Below are positions 1 to 5,871 of a stretch of DNA of 59,395 bases, one piece after another. The stretch's first letter is position 1. Each line of letters starts with the position of its first letter. The notes beneath the pieces are model-generated. The model saw nothing but the letters and a program-made list of their open reading frames with translations, searched no databases and had not been told where the DNA came from. The position numbers and the translations under genes are program-made. Location of the stretch: contig DUVX01000033.1 of NCBI GenBank assembly GCA_012840855.1, positions 1 through 59,395 on the forward strand. Direction: 5' to 3'. Origin of the DNA: Bacillota bacterium (GTDB lineage: Bacteria; Bacillota; Dethiobacteria; DTU022).

Positions 1-1
1 A

Positions 2-466
2 AGCCATACAATCCGTAACATTATTGATGGTTCGCCCAGTATAGTAATAGCAAATGGCAAAATCATAGAAAAGGAATTGCGCAAGTTACGTTATAATGTT
101 TCCGACTTAATAGGTCAGTTACGGGAAAAAGATGTGCCCAATATTGCTGATGTGCAATATGCTATTTTGGAAACATCCGGTGAACTGAGTGTACAGTTAA
201 AGGCTAATAAGCGGCCGGTAACTCCGGAGGATTTAGGTTTACCCACTAAATATGAGGGCATACCTACGCCACTCATTTTTGATGGTCATATTCATTATAA
301 TAACTTACGCAATTTACAGCTTGACGAGGGCTGGTTACTTAAAGAGGTGCGTAAGCAGGGTATTGAGCGGATCGAAGATGTGCTATATGCCAGCCTCGAT
401 ACTGATGGTAAGCTATATCTTAGTGAAAAGGAAAATGCTATCAAAAAGAATAAACCCGCAAGCTAA
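2..466 (+). CDS. DUF421 (YetF-type) membrane protein, C-terminal part only
   Basis: The open frame enters from the left edge, so only the last 154 codons are visible and the start lies outside the window. The visible part has the soluble C-terminal portion of DUF421/YetF proteins: an opening IDGSPSIVIANGKI stretch, the NLRNLQL-type repeat and a final LYASLDTDGKLYL segment. In this family the missing N-terminus carries about three membrane helices; the biochemical function is not established. The gene ends in AT-rich DNA and is followed 35 bases later by mnmM on the same strand. A weak imperfect hairpin (452-476) overlaps the stop codon. Family assignment is good; function is unknown. Confidence 0.75.
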   Translation, partial: SHTIRNIIDGSPSIVIANGKIIEKELRKLRYNVSDLIGQLREKDVPNIADVQYAILETSGELSVQLKANKRPVTPEDLGLPTKYEGIPTPLIFDGHIHYNNLRNLQLDEGWLLKEVRKQGIERIEDVLYASLDTDGKLYLSEKENAIKKNKPAS

Positions 467-501
467 ATGCAGGTTTATTGTACTTTTTCAGGGAGGGAGA
501 A

Positions 502-1056
502 ATGAAGAAACCTTTGCTTTTTGCACAGGACCTAGTAAGAGATGCGGTAAAAGCGGGAGAAATTGTTGTTGATGCAACTTGTGGTAATGGCCATGATACA
601 GTTTTTTTGGCCCAATGTGTAGGCGCAGAAGGGCATGTATATGCTTTTGATATCCAAGAAGAAGCAATAGAGAGCACAAAGAAAAGAATAAAGTCTGCAG
701 GAGTACAGGAGAGGGTAACATTAAATCATGCTAATCATGCGAACAGGGAAGCCTGGCCTCAAACACAGCTGGCTGCAGTAATGTTTAATTTGGGATATTT
801 GCCCGGAGGGAACCACGCTATAATTACAAGAGCAGAAACAACCGTATCTGCGCTGCAGATTGCTGTTAATTCTTTAAAAAAGAATGGTATTATAACATTA
901 GTCGTTTATACCGGACATCCGGGTGGAGCGGATGAGTATCATGCTGTGCGTAATTTTTGTGCTGCTTTATCACAGCAAAATTTTGCCGTACTGGAGTATC
1001 AGTTTATTAATCAGCTTAATCAACCACCATTACTCCTTGCAGTTAAGCGTCTTTAA
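502..1056 (+). CDS. mnmM: tRNA 5-(aminomethyl)-2-thiouridine methyltransferase MnmM (YtqB family)
   Basis: A 184-aa class I SAM-dependent methyltransferase. The glycine-rich SAM site is VDATCGNGHDT near residues 24-34, and the family-specific FNLGYLPGGNH segment lies near residues 94-104. These match the YtqB family, shown in Bacillus to methylate the wobble base nm5s2U34 of tRNA to mnm5s2U. The ATG at 502 is chosen because a purine-rich ribosome site (GGGAGGGAGA, about 490-499) precedes it; an in-frame codon at 478 has none. Length fits the family (about 190 aa). It lies between a DUF421 gene and rex, all in AT-rich DNA, and its codon use differs strongly from genes right of 2.5 kb. Confidence 0.85.
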   Translation: MKKPLLFAQDLVRDAVKAGEIVVDATCGNGHDTVFLAQCVGAEGHVYAFDIQEEAIESTKKRIKSAGVQERVTLNHANHANREAWPQTQLAAVMFNLGYLPGGNHAIITRAETTVSALQIAVNSLKKNGIITLVVYTGHPGGADEYHAVRNFCAALSQQNFAVLEYQFINQLNQPPLLLAVKRL

Positions 1057-1150
1057 ATGCGGTTTGTCTTGGCCCAGTTATAAAATACACGTTTTAATAT
1101 AGGAATAATTAAAAAATTGCATTAATTAGCAGGAAATTTGCCTAAATTTC

Positions 1151-1178
1151 TTGAATACAATTTGAACTACGCTATAAT
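1151..1178 (+). promoter_or_regulatory. Probable sigma-A promoter upstream of rex
   Basis: TTGAAT (1151-1156) and TATAAT (1173-1178) are separated by 16 bp in a very AT-rich stretch with no gene. The distance to the rex start is about 130 bases, leaving room for a leader or operator. Prediction from consensus only. Confidence 0.5.
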
Positions 1179-1236
1179 AATGGTAAGTTATGTAATAGGC
1201 TTGAAATTATAAGCTTACATTTTTTTCTACCAATAT

Positions 1237-1250
1237 GTTACAATAGTAAC
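1237..1250 (+). promoter_or_regulatory. Short palindrome in the rex leader, possible operator
   Basis: GTTAC-AATA-GTAAC is a perfect 5-bp inverted repeat lying 60 bp before the rex start. It overlaps a possible TACAAT -10 element (1239-1244). It is shorter than, and does not match, the usual Rex operator (TTGTGAA-type half sites), so autoregulation by Rex is only a guess. Confidence 0.25.
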
Positions 1251-1310
1251 AGATTATTTTTTATGCTTTGATTTACTGGCAAAAAGTTGTATATGGAGGA
1301 GGAAGTAGTT

Positions 1311-1952
1311 ATGTCCAGACGTAAGGCCCCTAAATCTGTAGTAAAGAGATTACCTGTTTATTTGAGAATATTAGATAATCTTATCCGCCGCGATGTAGAG
1401 ATTATTTCTTCTCGTGTTTTGAGTGAAGAAACCGGTTTTACTGCTGAGCAAATTAGAAAGGATTTAGCTTATTTTGGTGCTTTTGGTACGCGTGGTACAG
1501 GATATAATACCAGCTATCTTAGAGAAAAGCTGTTAAGGATAATTGGTTTGGATAAGCAAACAAAAATTATTGTGGTTGGTTTTGGTCATCTTGGTAAGGC
1601 ACTTACACGTTATAATGCCGGCAAAAATCGTTATGTTGATATTATTGGGGTTTTTGACAGAAAACCTGGGGAAACCGGTATTGAAGGTTTAGAGGTACTG
1701 ACTATGGACAAATTACCGGAGTTTTTGCAGCGGGAAAAAGTTAAAGTTGCCATGCTAACGGTTCCGGCTGAAGCGGCTCAAGATGTGACCAATTTACTTG
1801 TAAAAAACGGTATAACAGCTATTTTAAATTTTGCACCGATAAAATTAGATGTTCCTGAGCATGTTTATGTTCATAATGCTGATTTAACTACTGAATTACA
1901 AACATTAATTTACTACTCATCCGAAGATGAAAGACATCATCATACGGAATAA
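1311..1952 (+). CDS. rex: Redox-sensing transcriptional repressor Rex
   Basis: A 213-aa protein with the two Rex domains. The N-terminal winged helix (about residues 1-75) contains SEETGFTAEQIRKDLAYFGAFG with the highly conserved QIRKDL helix. The C-terminal Rossmann domain carries the NAD(H) loop VVGFGHLGKAL (about 88-98) and the VFDRKPG motif. Rex senses the NADH/NAD ratio: NADH binding releases it from operators in front of fermentation and respiration genes. The start at 1311 follows GGAGGAGG (1295-1302) at good spacing; an upstream in-frame TTG at 1287 is less likely. It is followed by a tRNA operon with its own promoter. DNA is AT-rich, unlike the rest of the window. Confidence 0.93.
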   Translation: MSRRKAPKSVVKRLPVYLRILDNLIRRDVEIISSRVLSEETGFTAEQIRKDLAYFGAFGTRGTGYNTSYLREKLLRIIGLDKQTKIIVVGFGHLGKALTRYNAGKNRYVDIIGVFDRKPGETGIEGLEVLTMDKLPEFLQREKVKVAMLTVPAEAAQDVTNLLVKNGITAILNFAPIKLDVPEHVYVHNADLTTELQTLIYYSSEDERHHHTE

Positions 1953-1971
1953 ATTTCCTGGCAAAGAGCTG

Positions 1972-2000
1972 TTGACTTTTATTCATTACTTGTGTATACT
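1972..2000 (+). promoter_or_regulatory. Sigma-A promoter of the tRNA operon
   Basis: TTGACT (1972-1977) and TATACT (1995-2000) with 17-bp spacing. The first tRNA begins 20 bases after the -10 box, which suits a processed stable-RNA transcript. Confidence 0.75.
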
Positions 2001-2019
2001 ATAAAAGTGTCATGAATAC

Positions 2020-2096
2020 GGAGCTGTGGTGTAGAGGCCTAACATGCCTGCCTGTCACGCAGGAGATCGCGGGTTCGACTCCCGTCAGCTCCGCCA
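2020..2096 (+). tRNA. tRNA-Asp (GTC)
   Basis: Complete cloverleaf of 77 bases including an encoded CCA end. The acceptor stem GGAGCTG/CAGCTCC closes the molecule. The anticodon arm CCTGC-CTGTCAC-GCAGG places GTC in the loop, reading Asp codons, and the T arm has GGTTCGA. It is the first of five tandem tRNAs. Confidence 0.96.
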
Positions 2097-2104
2097 TTTT
2101 ATTA

Positions 2105-2180
<76 letters not shown>

Positions 2181-2185
2181 GCGGT

Positions 2186-2260
2186 GCGGAAGTGGCTCAG
2201 TGGTAGAGCATCGCCTTGCCAAGGCGAGGGTCGCGGGTTCGAATCCCGTCTTCCGCTCCA
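2186..2260 (+). tRNA. tRNA-Gly (GCC)
   Basis: 75 bases with encoded CCA. The acceptor stem is GCGGAAG/CTTCCGC and the anticodon loop TTGCCAA gives GCC. It starts 5 bases after tRNA-Phe. Confidence 0.96.
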
Positions 2261-2265
2261 TCCGA

Positions 2266-2339
2266 GGCGACATAGCCAAGTGGTAAGGCAGAGGACTGCA
2301 AATCCTTTATCCCCGGTTCGAATCCGGGTGTCGCCTCCA
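2266..2339 (+). tRNA. tRNA-Cys (GCA)
   Basis: 74 bases with encoded CCA. The acceptor stem is GGCGACA/TGTCGCC and the anticodon loop CTGCAAA gives GCA. It starts 5 bases after tRNA-Gly. Confidence 0.96.
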
Positions 2340-2346
2340 TTTTTTT

Positions 2347-2437
2347 GCCGGGGTGGCGGAACAGGCAGACGCAAGGGACTTAAAATCCCTCGGGTAAAGC
2401 GATACCCGTACCGGTTCGATTCCGGTTCCCGGCACCA
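2347..2437 (+). tRNA. tRNA-Leu (TAA)
   Basis: 91 bases with encoded CCA and the long variable arm of class II tRNAs (CGGGTAAAGCGATACCCG). The acceptor stem GCCGGGG/TCCCGGC has a terminal G-T pair. The anticodon arm AGGGA-CTTAAAA-TCCCT gives TAA. It is the last tRNA of the operon and lies just before the composition change. Confidence 0.95.
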
Positions 2438-2459
2438 CCTGATATCATAGTACTACCTT

Positions 2460-2490
2460 GGGCAGACTTCGGTTCTGCCTGATTTTTTTA
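2460..2490 (+). terminator. Intrinsic terminator of the tRNA operon
   Basis: GGCAGA and TCTGCC pair around a CTTCGGT loop, followed by a seven-base T run ending near 2489. It lies 22 bases after tRNA-Leu. The AT-rich block ends here. Confidence 0.75.
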
Positions 2491-2496
2491 AGCCGA

Positions 2497-2691
2497 AACC
2501 TTTCAGCGCTATCGCTATCATCACCAGGGTTTGGCTACCTCCTGGAAGGCGATCTGCCCAGCCCGGTCAACCCGCCAACGGGTTGCTATTTCCATACGCG
2601 TTGCAACCGGGTGCTACCGATCTGCCGGGAAGAGGAGCCGGAGATGCGGGATCGGGGAGGAGGTCACTACGTGGCCTGCCATAATCTTTAG
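2497..2691 (+). pseudogene. C-terminal remnant of an oligopeptide/dipeptide ABC transporter ATPase (OppF/DppD type)
   Basis: An open frame whose last ~50 residues are the oligo_HPY tail of Opp/Dpp ATPases. It reads [16 protein letters not shown], then [19 protein letters not shown], and ends HYVACHNL followed by TAG at 2689-2691. Intact proteins have about 270 residues before this point, with Walker A, signature and Walker B motifs; none of that is present. The recognisable part begins just after the tRNA-operon terminator, with no ribosome site or start. It is a stump left by a deletion, insertion or assembly join rather than a working gene. Base composition matches the GC-rich side, so it belongs with the DNA to its right. 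Confidence 0.75.
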
Positions 2692-2868
2692 ATAACGCTG
2701 CCCGGTTTGTCCTGCCAGCTCTTCTCCCGGAGGTGCAAGGTAAGCCTGCCGGGGTTGGTGCGTTATTTCTTAAAAAGCCTTTTTTTGTTCTACCGGTGAT
2801 GATATAATAACTGCAGTTTAACGCCGTTGCGGTTGCGAAAGGCAGTGCACGTAAAGGAGGAGAGGGAT

Positions 2869-2961
2869 CTGGCGAAGGTAAAGACCAGCAAACAGTTGAA
2901 AAGACAGCGCAAAAAAAGACGCAGAGCCAAGAAGAGAAAGAGGCTCAGGGGCCGGACCTAG
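2869..2961 (+). CDS. Tiny highly basic peptide with apparent CTG start
   Basis: A 30-residue frame with 18 Lys or Arg residues, opening (M)AKVKTSKQLKRQRKKRRR and ending RLRGRT-stop. A strong ribosome site AAAGGAGG (2853-2860) stands 8 bases before the CTG at 2869, and no ATG, GTG or TTG is available in frame, so CTG seems to be the start. A TATAAT hexamer (2803-2808) lies upstream. The composition resembles very small ribosomal proteins of the bS22/bTHX kind, but I do not recognise a specific family. The perfect Shine-Dalgarno spacing supports translation; the role is unknown, perhaps RNA binding. Confidence 0.5.
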   Translation: MAKVKTSKQLKRQRKKRRRAKKRKRLRGRT

Positions 2962-2989
2962 CCCGCGCTCTACCTTTCGGGCTGTTGAA

Positions 2990-3059
2990 GATCTGACGAG
3001 TACTGTTACCGGTGATTGCCGGCAGGGAACAGGCTTAGTATGTTTTCCTCCGGCAGATC
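2990..3059 (+). ncRNA. Possible structured RNA between the basic peptide gene and serA
   Basis: Three nested helices can be drawn: GATCTG (2990-2995) with CAGATC (3054-3059), CTGTT (3003-3007) with AACAG (3028-3032), and an inner CCGG/CCGG hairpin. A strong terminator follows at 3106. It could be a leader RNA controlling serA or the 3' region of the peptide transcript. I could not match it to a known riboswitch or T-box. Helices were found by eye, without energy calculation. Confidence 0.3.
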
Positions 3060-3105
3060 CCCGGAAGAATAAAAAGGGAGCTATTCAGTCTGGAGTCACC
3101 TTTCC

Positions 3106-3130
3106 CCGTAACCCCGGTTACGGTTTTTTT
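3106..3130 (+). terminator. Intrinsic terminator upstream of serA
   Basis: CCGTAACC (3106-3113) and GGTTACGG (3116-3123) form a perfect 8-bp stem with a 2-base loop, followed by seven T residues. It ends the transcript of the small basic peptide or acts as an attenuator for serA, which starts 93 bases later. Confidence 0.8.
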
Positions 3131-3222
3131 GTACAGCGGCTCACTTCATCTTCTCCGAAGGGTATGCTATGATTCTATCGATTACATCATAATGGTTGTT
3201 TTTTTATGCAGGAGGTGTGGCG

Positions 3223-4842
3223 GTGAGAGTGCTTGTCAGCGACCCCCTCTCTTCCGAGGGGATCGCTCTATTAAAGAAGCACCACCAGGTGGATCAGCTA
3301 TTTGGGCTCGATGAGGAGCAGCTGGTGGGAGAGATCGGCAAATATGATGCTCTGGTGGTGCGCAGCGGGACAAAGGTAACCGCCGCGGTGATCGATGCGG
3401 CGAAGAAATTACAGGTAATCGGACGTGCCGGAGTGGGGATCGATAACATAGATCTGGAGAGGGCCACGGCAAAAGGGATCATCGTGCTCAATGCTCCCGA
3501 GGGAAATACCATCTCGGCGGCGGAGCATGCTCTGGCCATGCTCACTTCATTGGCCCGGAATATTGCAGCGGCGGACTGCGCTCTGAAGGAAGGCCGCTGG
3601 GAGCGGAGCCGTTTCATGGGGGTGGAGCTGAATCAGAAGACGCTCGGTATTATCGGGCTGGGCCGCATCGGCAGCGAGGTGGCCCGCCGGGCCAGGGCGA
3701 TGGGGATGCGGATCGTGGCCTATGATCCCTATATCCCGGCGGAGCAAGCCGAAAAAATAGGTGCTACCGCGCTCCCTCTGGAGGATCTGTTCAGGAGGTC
3801 CGATTTTATCACTCTTCATCTGCCCTGCAACAAGCAGAGCTATCACCTCATCGGGGAAAAGGAGCTGGCCCTGATGAAAACGGGGGTGCGGCTGGTCAAT
3901 TGCGCCCGGGGGGGGCTGATCGATGAAGCTGCCCTCTATGAAGCGATCAAGGATGGAAGGGTGGCTGGGGCGGCTCTCGATGTCTTTGAGCATGAACCGC
4001 CTCTGGAGAGCCCGCTACTGGAGCTTCCCGGGGTTGTGGCTACGCCGCACCTGGGCGCCTCGACCAGGGAGGCCCAGGTTAATGTGGCCCTGCAGGTGGC
4101 GGAGCAGGTGGTCCTGGCCCTGCGTGGAGATCCTGTCGTCTCGGCGGTGAATATGCCTTCCATGCTGCCTGAAGAGATGGCTGCGGTGAAGCCCTATCTG
4201 CCCCTGATGCGCCTTCTGGGCGGCCTTTACTTCCATCTATACGGCGGCCGTATCGATGAGATCGAGCTCTACTACGGCGGTGAAGTGGCCGGCCATGCCG
4301 TCGCACCCCTGACCACCGCCTGCCTAATCGGGCTTTTTTCGCATATCCTGGGGGAGCAGGTGAACTATGTCAACGCTCCCCATATCGCCCGTAGCCGGGG
4401 GGTCAGGGTTCGCGAGTCAGTGAGCAAAAATATCGATAATTTTACCAACCTGGTGATGCTGACGGTGAAGGCGGGTTCCGAAAAGTATACCATCGCCGGT
4501 ACCATCTTTAACCGAAGCGATATCCGAATTGTCCGGATCGGCGATTACCGGATCGAGGTGATCCCCTCAGCCTATATGCTCCTGTGTACCTACAGCGATA
4601 GGCCCGGGGTGATCGGCCGCGTCGGCACCTTTCTGGGGGAAAAGGGGATCAATATCGCCGGGATGCAGGTGGGGCGCCGCTCTGCCGGGGGAGAGGCGAT
4701 CATGGCCCTTCAGGTAGATGAGCCGCTCTCGCCCGCGGTTCTCCAGAGGTTGGCGCAGCTGGAGGGGATCCTGACGGCCCGCTTCGTCCACCTCGAGGAG
4801 CGGGAGCTCTCGCCGCTTCTGGAAAATAGCAGGGGTTTTTAA
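3223..4842 (+). CDS. serA: D-3-phosphoglycerate dehydrogenase
   Basis: A 539-aa enzyme for the first step of serine synthesis, oxidising 3-phosphoglycerate to 3-phosphohydroxypyruvate with NAD. The substrate/NAD fold has GRAGVGIDNID (68-77) and the NAD loop GIIGLGRIG (142-150). The catalytic residues of the family are visible: Arg229 in NCARGGLIDE, Glu258 in DVFEHEP and His276 in TPHLGAS. The long C-terminus carries the allosteric-substrate-binding region and an ACT domain (YSDRPGVIGRVGTFLGEKGINIAGMQ, about 455-480), so feedback control by serine is likely. The GTG at 3223 follows AGGAGGTG (3210-3217). Length is usual for the long SerA type. A short zinc-ribbon gene follows after 39 bases. 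Confidence 0.95.
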   Translation: MRVLVSDPLSSEGIALLKKHHQVDQLFGLDEEQLVGEIGKYDALVVRSGTKVTAAVIDAAKKLQVIGRAGVGIDNIDLERATAKGIIVLNAPEGNTISAAEHALAMLTSLARNIAAADCALKEGRWERSRFMGVELNQKTLGIIGLGRIGSEVARRARAMGMRIVAYDPYIPAEQAEKIGATALPLEDLFRRSDFITLHLPCNKQSYHLIGEKELALMKTGVRLVNCARGGLIDEAALYEAIKDGRVAGAALDVFEHEPPLESPLLELPGVVATPHLGASTREAQVNVALQVAEQVVLALRGDPVVSAVNMPSMLPEEMAAVKPYLPLMRLLGGLYFHLYGGRIDEIELYYGGEVAGHAVAPLTTACLIGLFSHILGEQVNYVNAPHIARSRGVRVRESVSKNIDNFTNLVMLTVKAGSEKYTIAGTIFNRSDIRIVRIGDYRIEVIPSAYMLLCTYSDRPGVIGRVGTFLGEKGINIAGMQVGRRSAGGEAIMALQVDEPLSPAVLQRLAQLEGILTARFVHLEERELSPLLENSRGF

Positions 4843-4881
4843 TGCCCCCAGATATCAAATTTACTTCAAGGAGGTGTGGTG

Positions 4882-5094
4882 ATGCCTCTCTATGAATTTT
4901 ACTGCCCTCAATGCGACAAGCGTTTCGAGGAGCTCTGCCGCGGCACCACGGAGAACCTGCCCTGTCCCCAGTGCGCTACGGAATCGAAGAAGGTGCTCTC
5001 GACCTTTCGCGCCGGTTGGGGCGGTCTCGGTTCAGAGGCGGCTGCTTCAAGCCGCTGTAGCGGTTGCAGCGGCAAAAGCTGCAGCAGCTGTTAG
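4882..5094 (+). CDS. FmdB-family putative zinc-ribbon regulatory protein
   Basis: A 70-aa protein starting MPLYEFYCPQCDKRFE, the hallmark of the FmdB/CxxC_CxxC zinc-ribbon family. Two CPQC pairs (residues 9-12 and about 32-35) form the metal knuckle. The tail is rich in Ser, Cys and Gly (SRCSGCSGKSCSSC). The family is named after a putative regulator of formamide metabolism, but most members have no proven role. The ATG at 4882 follows AAGGAGGTG (4868-4876); two GTG codons immediately before it are too close to the ribosome site. A terminator follows at 5119. Confidence 0.85.
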   Translation: MPLYEFYCPQCDKRFEELCRGTTENLPCPQCATESKKVLSTFRAGWGGLGSEAAASSRCSGCSGKSCSSC

Positions 5095-5118
5095 CGGGAT
5101 TCTCAATCTGTAGAGCTG

Positions 5119-5153
5119 CCCCTTCACCGGCGATGCGGTGAAGGGGTATTTTT
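5119..5153 (+). terminator. Intrinsic terminator after the FmdB-family gene
   Basis: CCCCTTCACC (5119-5128) pairs perfectly with GGTGAAGGGG (5137-5146) over an 8-base loop and is followed by TATTTTT. It closes the serA transcription unit. Confidence 0.88.
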
Positions 5154-5229
5154 GTGCATAGCTGCGGCGGGGAGGGGGGAACAATAAACTATCCACTTTT
5201 TCCTAGAGCCCAAAAAGGCGGGACCGGCT

Positions 5230-5871
5230 ATGTATGCCAGAGCTCCGGGGGTTATGCTTGTAGTTATTGTCATAGCGGTAATCTACCTGATCTTGCTGCA
5301 CCGGGTACTGAAGCGGCTGCAGATGGATCAGAAAACAGCGCTTGTTCTGGTGGCGCTGCTCTATGTGGCCGGTTTCGCTCCCTCGGTGCCGCTGGGTGGG
5401 GGGCTCGCTATGAACCTCGGCGGGATGGGGATACCGCTGGCGATCTGTGTCTACCTCATCCTGAAGGCGCCGACAAAAAAAGAGAAATGGCGCGGTCCCC
5501 TGACGGCGGTGGCGGTGGCGGCCCTGGTTTGGAGCCTGGACCGCCTTCTGCCGATCAATCCCGGATCGCTGGGCTATGAGCTCGATCCGCTCTACCTTCC
5601 GGCGGCGGCGGCGGGGCTCATCGCCTACCTTCTCGGCCGCTCACGCCGCGCTGCCTTTATCGGCGGCGTCGGCTCTATCCTCTTCATGGATCTGAGCTCC
5701 TGGGCAGAAAATATAGGGCGTGGCTTTAGGGATATACCGGTTGTCCTGGGCGGCGGCGGTATCTTCGACGCTGCTCTGATCGCCGGGGCTATCGGGACTC
5801 TGCTGGCCGAAGTGGTTGGCGAAGTAAAAGAACGGCTCCACGGTGGGCCGGATGAGGGTGAGCGGCATTAA
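5230..5871 (+). CDS. DUF1614 family membrane protein
   Basis: A 213-aa integral membrane protein. Hydrophobic segments are visible near residues 8-25 (VMLVVIVIAVIYLILL), 37-50, 66-80, 93-105, 122-138 and 177-200. Conserved-looking features are FAPSVPLGGGLAMNLGGMGIPLAICVY and FRDIPVVLGGGGIFDAALIAG, typical of the DUF1614 family found in Clostridia. The function is unknown. The ribosome site before 5230 is weak (GGCGGGA). Its end overlaps the start of spoIIP by about 20 bases, so the two are translated from one message and the protein may act in the sporulating cell; that is inference from position. Confidence 0.75.
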   Translation: MYARAPGVMLVVIVIAVIYLILLHRVLKRLQMDQKTALVLVALLYVAGFAPSVPLGGGLAMNLGGMGIPLAICVYLILKAPTKKEKWRGPLTAVAVAALVWSLDRLLPINPGSLGYELDPLYLPAAAAGLIAYLLGRSRRAAFIGGVGSILFMDLSSWAENIGRGFRDIPVVLGGGGIFDAALIAGAIGTLLAEVVGEVKERLHGGPDEGERH

